Of a stretch of DNA of 64,000 nt, positions 22,321 to 34,402 are shown one piece after another (position 1 is the first letter of the stretch; each line of letters starts with the position of its first letter). Below the pieces are notes generated by a model. The model made no database searches. It had not been told where the DNA came from and worked only from the letters and a program-made list of their open reading frames with translations. The translations under genes were made by a program, and so were the position numbers. Source of the stretch: Halocaridina rubra (lineage: Eukaryota > Arthropoda > Malacostraca > Decapoda > Atyidae); NCBI GenBank assembly GCA_037179515.1, contig JAXCGZ010022667.1:124001-188000 (forward strand), in the 5' to 3' direction.

Positions 22321-22710
22321 CTCCCCCCGTCAAGCAGTAGCAGCTGCCGAAACCAAGCCCACATGGGCGTATTACATCTTCGGAATGTGCACTCCCTCCA
22401 GTAACCAGAGATGAATCGGTGCTCGCATCAGTATCCCCTCGTGCGTCCTGACCTGTACCCGATGAGCAATCCAGAGTCCTTAACATGCTGAAGGTGGAGT
22501 CTCTGCTACCAATGCTGTTAGTGATAAGGGTGATTGCAGCTCCATTTCTTTAGTGTCTCCTGTCGGCAGATTGTTTTCCAGAGGCCAAGACTTCCCAAGG
22601 TAGCCTAGGAAGTCCAGTCCATTGGTTCACCTGCTCCTCATCATCATGGCATGGCTTGAAAGGCCCTGCTATACGTCGTCTGCCGGGTTATGTGCCTAGT
22701 GCACGTGATG
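22321..22710 (-). other. BEL-1 region between RNase H and 3' LTR: no integrase
   Basis: Only about 390 bases separate the end of RNase H from the LTR. BEL/Pao elements normally encode a roughly 400-500 residue integrase here. Conceptual translation gives no HHCC or DDE motif. The same short join exists in BEL-2 (61236-61558), so the deletion is ancestral to both. The polypurine tract lies at 22321-22330. Confidence 0.7.
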
Positions 22711-23365
22711 CTATTGTCGGATCGGTGCAAGACGCTGAATTACTGCCACCCTGTTAGCGACGTAGGCCTTGAAGCACCTGCTAGGATTGCAGATGTGCTG
22801 CAGCACAAGCATGTTGTCCATCCAATACACGAAATCGACAAGCTTGACCACTAGCTCATTGGCGATGATGGCTGTTACTTCGGCGGCTAGCTTGGCGGCA
22901 TACAGTTCCAACCTAAGTATACTCTTTCCCTTGAAAGTGGAGAAAGGTGTCTACCGAGAACAAAGGACACGCTTACCCTGTCCTCAATGACACTGGAGTG
23001 CAGGTAGCTGGCGGTGCCATAAGCCAAATGGGACGCGTTAGTGAAGGTGTGTAATTTCACTCGCTGAAGTTCACCCACAGCCCCGTAGCAATATTGACTG
23101 GTATTGCAAACCCCCTGAACTGTTGGAAAGTGTGCATCCATTCCTTCCAATCCCGCTGACCTTGCTTGCTGATAGGTTCGTTCCATCCCTTACCAGTCCG
23201 GTACTCTTCCTGGAAGGTGATCTTGGCGTGGCCTACGAAAGGCGCCAGTATTCCGAGAGGGTCATAGACGACACAGAAAGTTGTCAATATACTTTGTCTA
23301 GTGAACGCGCAATCTTTGAGCTCCACTCGTACCGCAAACTCGTCCTTTACTTGGTCCCATATCAC
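22711..23365 (-). pseudogene. BEL-1 RNase H and C-terminal RT (broken)
   Basis: Three overlapping frames carry it: 23057-23365 (VVYDPLGILAPFVGHAKITF, WKEWMHTFQQF), 22887-23186 (KLHTFTNASHLAYGTASYLH, VLGRHLSPLSRERVYL) and 22711-22911 (MELYAAKLAAEVTAIIANEL, VLQHICNPSR, KAYVANRVAV). These blocks are typical of BEL/Pao RT connection and RNase H. Two frameshifts separate them. The expected Asp of TDAS reads TNAS in both BEL copies, so the first RNase H carboxylate is missing. Confidence 0.82.
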
Positions 23366-23421
23366 TCCAGTGCCCTTCCTTCCGGTTGTGCAGCAGTTAC
23401 TATTTCAGACCTTGTCCTGCT

Positions 23422-24174
23422 CTATCGAAGCTCCTTCTTCTGTATTCCTTTCAGCATGCCTGGCACATTGCTCGACCATTTTGTAATTTGAAATCCTCCT
23501 TTACTCATTAGGTTTGTCAACTGCGTGGGTATGGCCGCTGCCTGATTTGCGTCGTCCACGGTATGCATAAGGTCGTCGACAAAGAAATTCTTAGAGATGT
23601 CCCTCACCGCCTCATCGAGGAGCTTCCGTACTCTCTAAATACTTGACGTAGGGCATAAGCCGCACAGGCCGAACACCACACACCCCCAATCACATGTACT
23701 GTCATCCAGAACGCTTCGATGGGAGTTTGTTATCGATCGTCCTTCCTCCATTAGAAGCGTAAGGATCCCTTTCGTTCTCCGCTGCTCTCACCTGATAGAA
23801 CATGGCCTCTATGTCTGCCATCACTGCCACTATGCCCTGTCGAAACTGAAGAAGAATCCCATGAGCTAACTGTTGAAGTCTAGCCCTTATAGTGCTTGTG
23901 AGTTCAAAGACACGCCTTGATGAGTCACAGTGCAGTCAAAAAGAATGCGCACCTTCCCTGGTTTGCTGGGGTTCAGTACCGGATAATGAGGTAGGCACCA
24001 GATCCGCTGCCCACCGAGTTGGTCTTGATCTGGCACTTGTTCCATGTACCCCGCAGTCAAAAGTTTTTGAAATTCCGCCTTGTAGGTATTTCCCAACACC
24101 CTATCCTTCCTGAGCCTGATCTTTAGTGAATCCAAGCTGTGACGAGCCGATCTCCATTTGCTGACCTGAGGCAA
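23422..24174 (-). pseudogene. BEL-1 reverse transcriptase (broken)
   Basis: Frame 23887-24174 holds the RT entry (QVSKWRSARHSLDSLKIRLR, YPVLNPSKPGKVRILFDCTV, HQGVSLNSQAL). Frame 23422-23607 holds the catalytic FFVDDLMHTVDDANQAA with the DD pair, followed by GGFQITKWSSNVP. The stretch between them (23608-23886) contains stops. The N-terminal side is cut by the solo Gypsy LTR at 24176. Confidence 0.82.
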
Positions 24175-24175
24175 C

Positions 24176-26283
24176 TGTTGGGGGTTGGGGATGGTAGAGT
24201 GTTGTTAAGATTCTGATTTACTAAGGAGACTCAAAGTACTGAGCTCGGTTAAGAGCTCACAAACAGACAGGACAGATATTTGTACTTGAACACCCCATTC
24301 ATTTTGCCATGGCTCGGTTAAATGAAACTCAGAATTCAACTTTCTTTTAATTTTGGAGATGCAATGACATTAAAAGAATCGAATTAAATTTTTCAAATTA
24401 AATTTTATGAAATGCTGTCTCGAATCCCGGAGGTGGTGAGCACGATTTCGTTTCCCGGCACCACGGACGTATGCCAAGACTTTGGCCTCAACTCGACGAT
24501 TACCTCTGTCACACAGGCAGAGTAGAATAGACGACACTGCAATTTCAGAAACAGAAATGACACACTGTTACTAATGGGAAACTGAAAGCATGAGCACACA
24601 TATAATGAGTTTCTAATGTTATTCTACTGGATGAAAATATACTGGTTATTCACAGCTAACCAGAAATATTTATGCTACCATAATAGCATACAAAACCATT
24701 AATTCTTTACTGGTTTTAAAGGAAAACAATTTATTCACAATAAATGAAGAATAAGCAAGACAAATACAGTACTGTATGTATTCCTTATATTGTGGGCAAC
24801 CACAAAAGTTGCAATGCTTATTACTGATTTACAATTAATATGGTAAAACACCCTATTTACGATAAAGGAAGAATCTACGAGATAAATACAGCATTCATTC
24901 ACTTTTGGTTATCAAGAACTGTTTGCAATGAAAATGAGGGTGCAAAACCACCTTTTGAAATATTTGCAGCTTATAACTCAAAACACTTTATCCCCAACAT
25001 ATGAAGAATTAGCAAGATAAATACAGTAAGAATTCATTAAATTGTGGTTAACAAGAAATATTTGAAAAGCCAACAGGGTAAAATTACCATTTATTTATTT
25101 GCAGTTTATAGCATAAAACACTTTAGTTAAATGATTAATTATTTGCAATTTATATAGCAAATAGCTTTATTGACGAGTTTTTGACGTAAAACACTTTATT
25201 TGCGATGATAGAAAGAGGTGAAATGAAATTAGAATTTATTAGGAAAAGAGATAGATTTTTACGGCCTCATAACCAGTCTTCAGAGGATGACATTTTCGTC
25301 TATCACATTCAGTGAAATTAAACTTCTTAGCAATGTATATCAGCTGTAATTTCCAGGTTAAGGAATTAAATTTGGCAAGTGATATTCCAGTTAGGTAATC
25401 TACAAAATTTTGTTTGTATGGGAATGGAATCTGAGAATAAAATTCGTAAGATTTAGCCAGTAATGAATGTAACTCATTCTCGAAAAAACAATTTGCTTGA
25501 CCCACGAGCTTTACCATACACTATCCCTCACCTTGTTGTGCCAGATGAATTCCTGTGAAGATGCCACGTAAATAAGTTTTAAAATAAACTTAGACTGCTC
25601 AGGCGAGATTTTGCCTCTGAGCAGTCTTGGCGCCAAAGGAGGATGCCTCATTGTCCTTCCTGGTGAATTCATCTGTAGGATACATTTCTGGTGCAGTAAC
25701 TGGCTCTGATATCATTTAAGAACTACTTTAGTGGTGGTCCCTGGCAGGCAATTATAGCAGAGATACAAGGGAGAGACAGTATTTTTAGGTGCAACAAGTG
25801 GAAGCAAATAAAATAAAACGAGAATAATAATGAAAAGTTAGGTTACTGGTAAACAATCTCCAGAACGTTCTTTGCTCATAGGAGACGGAATTTAAGTACT
25901 CAAATAATAAAGAAGCTACTGATATTTCTAGACAGGCTAATGACATAACAGCAAGATCAAATTTATAACAAAATTATCAGCAAGAACAATTTTTATAATA
26001 AGAAAATTGTAAACAAAACGTATCTGGTGAGTTCAGTGAAGAGGTGGAAAAAAGTAGGAGCAGCCTTTATATCGGGACTGTGCTTCTACACGCACAAGAA
26101 GAGTAAATAAGGTATATTTAAAATTAGCTATAAGCTACACTATAAATTGCAAATAATCATAATCTGCAAAAGTCAAGAAGTGGGAATTATTTTTTTAGTT
26201 AGAAAAATGACAGTTAAGTTACTAAATTAATTAATATGGCATCTAACAGCCTCTGGTGACTTTGAGCAAAACACTCTATCACA
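24176..26283 (-). mobile_element. Solo Gypsy LTR in BEL-1, GCAAC target duplication
   Basis: A 2.1-kb LTR of the long-LTR Gypsy family runs TGTTGGGGG at 24176 to TATCACA at 26283, flanked by identical GCAAC words at 24171-24175 and 26284-26288. The paralogous empty site is seen in BEL-2 near 59700 (TCATCGTTGCCTCAGG). Solo LTRs arise by recombination between the two LTRs of a full element. It is diverged from the copy 2 LTRs and about 200 bases longer. Confidence 0.9.
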
Positions 26284-26288
26284 GCAAC

Positions 26289-27100
26289 GATGACTGCTTG
26301 AATGAGATTGGCAGTATGTAGTGATTTCCGCTCCTGTTTACACGACTGTCCCACAGGCTCAAGACATACTGTTCCAACGGCGACAGCCACTCTCACTCCT
26401 GAGCCTCCTTTGGTGTGGGCTCGTCCAGCTCCCAGAACCGTTGTACTCGTTCCTCCAAAGACTCATTGCCCCTTGTTGATCTTGGCAGCTCGGCTATGGC
26501 AGTGAGGCTCGTTGACGTTTCTGTTGTGTCCCTGGGCAGCAAGGCGTCCTGTACTGTCCAGCCTAGAGCTGTCCTCAATGCGAAGGGTTCCCCATCCTGA
26601 TGTACACCTCCAGTATAGGCAAGGCAACTGTCCCCCTTTTCTGATGTCATTCTCTGGACCGTCCGGCATAGTTAGTGGCTCTGAGCTTATCTTCTGATGC
26701 ATATCACCTCTTTGTTCTGACCGTCATCGTCTATCTTGACCATGGCCTTTTCGTTCTCGCTCGCACCATATGTCACCTTTTCGGCTTGATGGTCGCTGGT
26801 TCCTTCGGTTGTCTCGTTCACTAGTCCTACCTGTCGACCTACTGTCATAATCCGCGTGCAGGATCGTCGCATGCGAGTCACTCTCACGTACTTCACATGG
26901 CTTTCTTTCTTGGCATATGGCGACTCCATGTCCTGCTTTAGGCACCCGAAGCATACCTGAAACTTTGCAGCCACCCTCAGGCGCTCCTTACTCCCTAGCC
27001 TTGCGAAGCTCCGGCAGGCCTTGAGCAAATGTCTATCATGACACAATTGGTATAGTTCAGACCCTGTCTCCCTTTTCTTTGCCTTTTCACACTCTGGTCC
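26289..27100 (-). pseudogene. BEL-1 zinc-finger-like region and protease/RT junction (broken)
   Basis: Frame 26687-27046 starts MCHDRHLLKACRSFARLGSK and has VCFGCLKQ, matching the Cys/His-rich region at the end of BEL/Pao Gag. Frame 26393-26650 carries FALRTALGWTVQDALL and ESLEERVQRFWELDEP, the segment between protease and reverse transcriptase in this family. The protease active site itself is not recognisable because of stops between 26650 and 26690. Confidence 0.75.
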
Positions 27101-27103
27101 ATC

Positions 27104-27972
27104 TCAATTGCCTCTGGTTTCCCTTGGAGACCCACGACCAGTGTCCATTCTTGCCAGCACATGCCACGTTCGGATATTGCCCATCTGCTCTGCGATGTAC
27201 CTTATGAGATCCGTTGCTCCACAGGGCCTTCCTTTGTTATTCTCTTTTATTTGGGACATCATTCTTAACTCACATGACATTTTCACAGGCAATTGACCCC
27301 TGGCATCCTTGATCAGTCTGATTTCAGTGTCGCAATCATTCCTTCCCTCCCGTATCAGTCCTTCTCACACTTCCATCAACTGCACCTGCAGTCCGTCGAG
27401 CCGAAGAGCATTCCCTTGTCTGTTCATCACTGGACCTGCTCGCAATTGGGCAGCTAATGTGGGTTCCACTAGCCATGAGTGGACTGGAATAGTGTTTCTT
27501 CTGGCTTCTGCATCCGTTTGTTGCTTCTCCCTCTCTTGCTCTTTCTTGCCCTGTTGATCCTTGCCCTCGTGGTTCCCCTCGCCGTCTGTCTTTCCCTTTT
27601 GCTCGTGCTCGTATCACTCCTTGTTCTCCTCAGGCCTTTTTCCACCAGTTCTCTTCCGTGCACCCGCTCCTTCCTTAGCAGCCGTTCATCATTGTTCCAC
27701 TGCTACTGCATTATCTGTTCAGCTATGCCTCTGATGGATTCTTTTGCGGACTCCAAGACACTGATCATCAGGGCTTCCTCTGTTGCTGTCGGTAGCTTCT
27801 TCATCGGCTCCTGTGCCTCGCCTGTCAGTTCTCCATGCCGTTCATTCACGTGTGTCTCTATATCTTTTCTTGTAATTATCTTGGCATCTTGCTTCTCGCC
27901 TTCAGTTGTCGTCCACATCCTAGGGCTTCCCTTTTCTATATTCAATTTCCTATTCTTATCGATTGCCTCCAT
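27104..27972 (-). pseudogene. BEL-1 Gag (broken)
   Basis: Frame 27703-27972 begins MEAIDKNRKLNIEKGSPRMW and continues with a charged helix (MKKLPTATEEALMISVLESA). Frames 27336-27663 carry a very charged Arg/Lys/Glu/Gln-rich stretch (TRSDTSTSKRERQTARGTTR), then segments to about 27104 (LRMMSQIKENNKGRPCG). The same order is found on the plus strand in BEL-2 (58019-58920). At least three frameshifts. Assignment to Gag rests on position between the leader and the Cys/His region. Confidence 0.7.
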
Positions 27973-28099
27973 TTCTTATTCGGTCAAACGATCTGCCTCT
28001 TTCCTCAGTAGCACTAAGCTGACGCTGCGGATGGATAACCTTAACTCCGCTTTTACCATTATGGAAGGGTAATTTCAACTCCGCTTTGGTTACTCAACA

Positions 28100-29635
28100 G
28101 GTCCTGCACTGCGGAGGGATACCTCAACTTCTCTTCCTATATTGTGGATGGAAAAACCTCCTACATTCACACCACTGTAGCACTGCGGTGGGATATCCCA
28201 ACTCCGATTCCCACATTGCGGAGGGAAAACCTCCTCCGTTCATACCACTGTAGCTAACTTACCACTGCAGCATGGCGTATGGACTGTAGCTAACTTATCA
28301 CTGTAGCATTCCAGAGTGATACCTCCACTCCACTTCCAACATTACAAAAGGAAAACCTCCTATGTTCATACCACTGTAGCACTGGGGAGAGATACCTCAA
28401 CTCCACTTCCCACTTCGTGGAGGGAAAACCTCCTCCTTACTTACCAATGTAGCTAACTTACCACTGTAGCATTCCATAGGAATATCTCAACTCCGGTTTC
28501 CACATTGCAGAGGGAAAACCTCCACCATTCTTACCACTGTAGCAAACATACCACTGTAGCATTGCGGAGGAACACCTTAACTCCGCTCTCATGATGCGGA
28601 GGGACAACCTCCTCCGTTCATACCACTGTAGTTTACTTACCACTGTAACACTCCAGAGGGATATCTCAACTCCAGTTCCCACGTTACGGAGGGAAAACCT
28701 ACTCCGTTCTTACCACTGTAGCAAACTAACCACTGTAACATTGCGGAGAAACACCTTAACTCCGCTTTCATGTCGCGGAGGGACAACCTCCTCTGTTCAT
28801 ACCACTGTAGCTTACTTACCACTGTAACACTGCGGAGGGACACCTGAACTCCGCTCCCATGTTGCAGAGGGAAAACCTCCTCCGTTCACACTACTGTAGC
28901 ACAGCGGAGGGACACCAGAACTCCGCTCCCACGTTGCGGAGGGAAAACCTCTTCCATTCACACCACTGTAGCGGCGTGGAGGGATTCCACAACTCCACTT
29001 CCCAAGTTGCGGAGGGAAAACCTCCTCTGTTTCTACTACTGTAGCTTACTTACCACTGTAGCACTGCGGAGGGACACCTGAACTCCGCTCCCACGTTGCC
29101 GAGGGAAAACCTCCTCCGTTCACATTACTGTAGCAGCGTGGAGGGATTCCACAACTCCACTTCCCACGTTGCGGAGAGAAAACCTCCTCCGTTTCTACCA
29201 CTGTAGCTTACATACCACTGTAGCACTACGGAGGGACACCTGGACTCCGTTCCCACGTTGCGGAGGGAAAACCTCCTCCGTTCACACTACTGTAGCACTG
29301 CAGAGGGACACCAGAACTCTGCTCCCACATTTCGGAGGGGAAACCTCCTCCGTTTCTACCACTGTAGATTACTTACCACTGTAGCACTGCAGAGGGACAC
29401 CTGAACTCTGCTCCCACATTGCGGAGGGACAACGTCCTCCGTTCAAACCACTGTATCTTACTTACCACTGTAGCACTGCGGAGGGACACCTGAACTCCAC
29501 TCCAACTTTGCGGAGTGAAACCTCCTCCGTTTCTACCACTGTAGCTTGCTTACCACTGTAGCACTGCAAAGGGACACTGAACTCCGCTCCCACATTGCGG
29601 AGGGACAACCTCCTCCGTTCATACTACTGTAGCCA
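28100..29635. repeat. BEL-1 leader minisatellite (GCGGAGGG family)
   Basis: About 1.5 kb of imperfect tandem units built from CACTGTAGCACTGCGGAGGG, ACACCTGAACTCCGCTCCCA and GTTGCGGAGGGAAAACCTCC, with or without an 18-20 bp insertion TTACTTACCACTGTAGC. Basic units are about 70 bp, longer ones about 90 bp. GGAGG...CCTCC and GCGGAG...CTCCGC pairs recur, so single strands could fold into hairpins. Open frames on both strands are consequences of the repeat. The matching array in BEL-2 is 55747-57893. Confidence 0.9.
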
Positions 29636-29639
29636 ACAC

Positions 29640-30717
29640 GTCATGCACGCCCTACTAATTTGTCTCAATTCTACTGTTAAGATAAATATCTCCTAACTGC
29701 ATCAACCTTTACAATATACCAATTATGTAAAAACCTAACAATTTCCTTACTGCTATTGTACATTACTCAAATCCAGCTAATTATTTGGTTTCATGAGCCG
29801 TAGCTTATACCTTTAACATTACTCAAATCCAGCTAATTACTTGGCTTCATGAGCCATTGCTTATACCTTTAATGCTCTTTAATCTGTCCTTCACTCTCCC
29901 TCTAAGTGTAAGCACACCCCCATTGCAATAATTATTTTTTAGGTCTGCTGAGACCTTCAACACAACTCACAACAATGTTCAATCAGTAATCTCTATGTTC
30001 ACCTTTATTATTTACCTTTGTTGAAATATATCCCATAATAACCTGACAATTTCCTTACTGCCATTTTACATTACTCAAATCCAGCTAATTGCTTGGCATC
30101 ATGAGCCGTTGCTTATACCTTTAACATTACTCAAGTCCAGCTAAGTACTTGGCTTCATGAGCCGTTGCTTATACCTTTAATGCTCTTCAATCTGTCCTTC
30201 ACTCTCCCTCTAGGTGTAAGCACTCCCCCCGTTGCAATAAATAATTTTTAGGTCTGCTGAGACCCTCAACACAACTCACAACAATGTTCAATCAGTTATC
30301 ACTATGTTTCAACCTTTATTATTCACCTTTGTTGCCGTCGGCACACACTCTACAATGCCGTATTCGTCTGTTCCTCCATACACCAGCTCTCAGGAAATCC
30401 TCTGTCTATCACAATTCTTAAATTATGCCTTACCTGGGCTAAGACTCATCTCTCTATTAGCCGCTGAAATGTATTATGTGAATTTTATTTTGGGGAGGTT
30501 GAAATTTCGTGTTTCACTCCGTAGACTTTTGCATCTATTTTCGATCCTCGCTTTGAAGTTCTTTCATTTGCCCGTCCCAGTATATTTCGTTCACAGTCGC
30601 TCACCACTCTGACTCATTTAAGGTGATTACTTCATCGCCGTAGTCTCTCCACTGTGACGTAGCGGTCAGCTCCTCAGCATCTGGTCTTCATCATCTCCCT
30701 CTAGGCTTTACGTAAAC
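29640..30717 (-). other. BEL-1 leader next to 5' LTR, with 308-bp duplication
   Basis: Untranslated leader on the element strand. Segments such as TGCTCTTTAATCTGTCC at 29873 and its copy at 30181 recur at a spacing of about 308 bp, and ATGAGCCGTTGCTTATACCT occurs four times. No canonical TGG-starting primer binding site adjoins the LTR (the sequence is GTTTACGTAAAGCC on the element strand). The region at about 30690 is the empty counterpart of the Gypsy copy 2 insertion site. Confidence 0.7.
30304..30612 (+). CDS. Antisense ORF in BEL-1 leader (hypothetical)
   Basis: A 102-codon frame runs antisense to BEL-1. It reads MFQPLLFTFVAVGTHSTMPY, then SVPPYTSSQEILCLSQFLNY and RLISLLAAEMYYVNF, and is rich in Leu, Phe and Tyr. 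The matching antisense frame in BEL-2 (54765-55088, 107 codons) keeps the same start and is alignable for about 90 codons. I do not recognise the product. Conservation of an open frame could be chance in a moderately diverged pair, so protein status is unproven. Confidence 0.3.
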   Translation: MFQPLLFTFVAVGTHSTMPYSSVPPYTSSQEILCLSQFLNYALPGLRLISLLAAEMYYVNFILGRLKFRVSLRRLLHLFSILALKFFHLPVPVYFVHSRSPL

Positions 30718-31122
30718 TATTGACGCCTTTAAGGCAGTCAAGTTTATTAGTAGGTGATAAAGAAAAGGGCCATATCACAGACTCGTCTTTATAGGTACGG
30801 TTTGCCTAGAAGCCATAAAACAACAACTATTAATCATTGAATACATTATAAATCTACTTTACACAGGTGTATTTGGTTAATGTCTTCATCCTTACTCTCT
30901 ATTTATCATTTTATGCTACATTTCAATTCTTACAGGTTAATGCAGTTAGCTTCTCATAACTTACGTAATTGAGGCCCAGAGTGAATCCTCTGAATATTAC
31001 GTCTGCTCTCGAATCCAGTCAGTCTCTGTCTGCCTCTTCTCTTATATAGAATGTCAGTGTATCAATTATGCTTACTAAGCTAGAACAAGGGCCTGTAGTG
31101 TCTATCCTGACACTCTATGGTG

Positions 31123-31200
<78 letters not shown>

Positions 31201-31215
31201 ATACATATGTTGCTC

Positions 31216-31294
<79 letters not shown>

Positions 31295-31315
31295 CCGCCA
31301 TGGGTGGCGGTAACA
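30718..31315 (-). repeat. BEL-1 5' LTR with two CT microsatellites
   Basis: About 598 bp matching 21739-22320, with TATTGACGCC at the start and GGTAACA at 31315. CT runs lie at about 31125-31195 and 31220-31291. Immediately beyond the LTR the LINE ORF2 sequence CTGCCCTTACTGTGCC resumes. Confidence 0.87.
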
Positions 31316-32813
31316 CTGCCCTTACTGTGCCATTTATATGTATTTTTGGAGGCAAATCTGCCATTATGTTTTGCTTGTAGATCTCTCTCATTTTCTGTCT
31401 CTTGAAATTGTACTCCTGCCACCGAGTAGTCAGGCTTGGGCCTTCTTGTACTTGTACCTATTCTCATTACCTTACATTTTGAAATATTGACCTTCATTAG
31501 CCACTTTTCTGACCACTCATGCAGACTATTTAGATCTTCCTGAAGTTCTCTACAATTGTTCTCGTTTCTTACTTTCTTCACAGTCTTCGCATCATCTGCA
31601 AACATATACATGAATGAATTTACAGACTCTGGTAGGTCATTTACATATACAAGGAACAATTGTGGCCCTATAACTGAACCCTGTGGAACTCCACTACTAA
31701 CTCTTCTCCATTTAGACACTGAGTGTCTTACTCTAACCTTCTGTTCCCTTCCTTCTAAGTAAGTCTTTATCCATTCCAAGACATTTCCACCTATTCTAGC
31801 CATTGCTTGTAGCTTCTTAATAAGTCTACCGTGTGGAACAGTGTCATATGCTTTCTGGAAGTCTAGGAATATGCAATCTGCCTAGAACTGCCTTGCCTGT
31901 AAGGTTCAGCTTACCTCATCATAAAATTCTAATAAGTTTGATACTGTTGATCTACCTTCTCTGAAGGCACGTTGTCTCACTGACAATAACTTAAAAGCTT
32001 CCAAGTGAAGAGAGATATGTTTCCTTAGTAGTTTCTCCATAACTTTGCAAACTATGATGGTCAATGAAACTGGTCTATGGTTTAGAGCCATATCCCTCCT
32101 TCTCTTTTTGAAGATAGGTATCACGTTAGCTTGTTTCCAGCATCTTGGAATCTCCCATTACTCCAGTGACTTTTTAAATATAATACTTAGTGCCACTGAT
32201 ATTGAGTTTGCTCATTTTTTAAGTACATGAGGTGATATATTATCAGGACCTGTAGCTTTATGGACATCTAACTCCATCAGCGCTTTGCATACCTCTGTGG
32301 CTGAAAGGTTAATGGTCTCTAATTCCCGCCCATGAGCTTCTATCTCTGCAATCTGAGGGGGTGGGGTATTTTCTATTGTAAATACTGACTGAAACTCCTT
32401 GTTCAATTCTTTGCAGAACTCTTCATCCATCTCAGCGATGCTTCCATCCCTCTTAAGCCTTAAAACCTGTTCGTTTACCTTCAGTTTTCCTCTGATAAAG
32501 CTGTGGAAAAGCTTGGAATTTTCTTTAGCCTTCCTCGTGATGTCCCATTCATAGTCTTTCTCTGCCTCTCTTCTTTTACTTAGGTAATAATTTCTTGCTC
32601 TTTTGTAGGCTTCCCAGGCATTTATATTTTTTCTCCTAATATACCTTTTCCAGCAACTGTCTCTCCACTCCTTAGCTATTTTACATTATCGAACCATGAA
32701 TTACACCTACTTTGGTTACAGGTGATCCAGCAATCTATTATCTTCCTATATTTCTCACAAAAAATGTACATTTCTTGTACAGATTTTTTTGTAAAATAAG
32801 GTCCTCCAGTCAA
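31316..32813 (-). pseudogene. LINE E/F ORF2 reverse transcriptase (broken)
   Basis: From BEL-1 outward the LINE continues with 31316-31803 (FADDAKTVKKVRNENNCREL, SSGVPQGSVIGPQLF, YLEGREQKVRVRHSVSKW), 31906-32124 (IPIFKKRRRDMALNHRPVSL, RQRAFREGRSTVSNLLEF) and 32212-32430 (MELDVHKATGPDNISPHVLK). Further linker sequence runs to 32813, where Copia begins. Catalytic FADD is intact, but three or more frameshifts break the ORF. Confidence 0.83.
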
Positions 32814-33082
32814 TGTTGAGGTATGACTACTATGAGTCATGATGGTGGATAAAGAGCAATCTTGGGGATATAATTGAAAGTCACAGTCACTGTTATTATT
32901 TGTTTACTTTATAAATGAAGCGTCATACAACGTTAAGACATGGACAAAAAGAAAATGCCAGCTTGGAAAATATGTACTGGGCATATATATGAAAAATATA
33001 CCAATTATATTATTGTGAAAAATATTAATCTATTTAGTAAACTTAAGAAAAATATATTTGTCGATTAAGTTTACCCTCAACA
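32814..33082 (-). repeat. Copia 3' LTR
   Basis: 269 bp, TGTTGAGGTATGACTACTAT at the left and GTTTACCCTCAACA at the right; nearly identical to 36934-37203 (for example CACTGTT versus CACCGGTT). Near identity implies a fairly recent insertion. Confidence 0.92.
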
Positions 33083-33480
33083 CCCCCACTTAAACTTAAG
33101 GTGGCAAATATTTAGCAAACAATGTATATATAAGTATACAGGAATCAATGACATATTATAATATATAAGTAGAGCAGCAAATATCAAGTAAATTATTATA
33201 ATGTAAGTATTAGACATGGCATGGAGCAGGTAAAATGGTAGAAATTTATAAAAGAACATAGCTAGGTAAAGAAGCAAATTCCTAGAAAACATCATATTCT
33301 TAGTAATCAGTAATAAGGCATTCAACAGATTATAATTTGCAAAATATTATATGCATATGAATAATAATTGGAATGAATGCAAAATGAAAAAACAAAACAA
33401 AACATACAACATAGAGAAAAATAGAAATGGTATTTGCAAATTATATATAGAAGAAGATTACAAATACAATGGTACACACA
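33083..33480 (-). other. Copia 3' noncoding region
   Basis: About 400 AT-rich bases follow the pol stop. No supported gene; the only notable feature is the polypurine tract at 33083-33089 (CCCCCAC on the plus strand). Confidence 0.6.
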
Positions 33481-34402
33481 TTATGTGGTGTATACGCTGC
33501 CCCTCAAGGAAGTAAATTTATTTAATTTATCCTTTGTTGCTGGCTTTGTGAAAATATCGGCGATATTATCGCTTGAAGGTACATAAACTAATTTAACTGC
33601 ACCGTTCTGAATTTCAGATCTTATGTAATGGTATCTAATGTCTATATGCTTTGTACGCTGATGGTGTACAGGATTTTTAGCCAGACATATTGCACCTTGA
33701 TTGTCTACATGAAGTGTTACAGTGGTTTTATTACCAGCATTCATATCCACCAAAAACTGACTTAAAAACTTAGCTTCCTGGATGGCAGACGTTAGAGCAA
33801 CGTAATTTGCCTCGCAGGTTGATAAGGCTACAATCTGCTGTTTTCGACTTTTCCAAGAAATCAAAGGACCATCATCACATAACAAAGCCATATCCAGAGA
33901 TACTGCGTCTATCAGATGACGCACCCCAGTCGGAATCACAAAACCCTTGGAGCTTAAGCATTTCACAAGTTTGCTTTTTGAAAGTCAAACCAACATTTAT
34001 AGTACCTTTAAGATACCTTAGAACATGCCTAGCCATATTTAAGTGAGCTTTTGTTGGATTATTCATATTTTGAGACAATATAGTTACAATGTAACAAAGG
34101 TCAGGACGCGTACAGGTCATAAGATATATAAGACTGCCAACCATCTCTCTATACAGTCTTGAATCGGGTAATTTCTCAGAATGGTTATCTATGACTTTAC
34201 TTACACTCAAATCACAAGGAGTGGCTTTTGGTTTGCAATCTGTCATATTGAACCTATTCAACAGTTTCTCAATGTACCTTGACTGTACCATCACAAACTT
34301 CTCAGAATCATGTTTGAATTCAATACCTAAAAACCACGAAATATTACCAAAGTCTTTCATCTTAAAATTATGGCAAAGAGAACTTTTGGTAGCATTGAGC
34401 AA
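33481..34402 (-). pseudogene. Copia RT C-terminus and RNase H
   Basis: Frame 33875-34402 covers the end of the reverse transcriptase: KMKDFGNISWFLGIEF, RYIEKLLNRFNMTDC, SLIYLMTCTRPDL and ARHVLRYLKGT. Frame 33481-33966 is a Copia RNase H: SWKSRKQQIVALSTCEANYV, LHVDNQGAICLAKNP, RTKHIDIRYHYIR and VPSSDNIADIFTKP. A frameshift near 33900-33960 joins them. The upstream RT core, including the YVDD-type active site, is absent; the join to integrase lies near 34400-34420. Confidence 0.88.
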
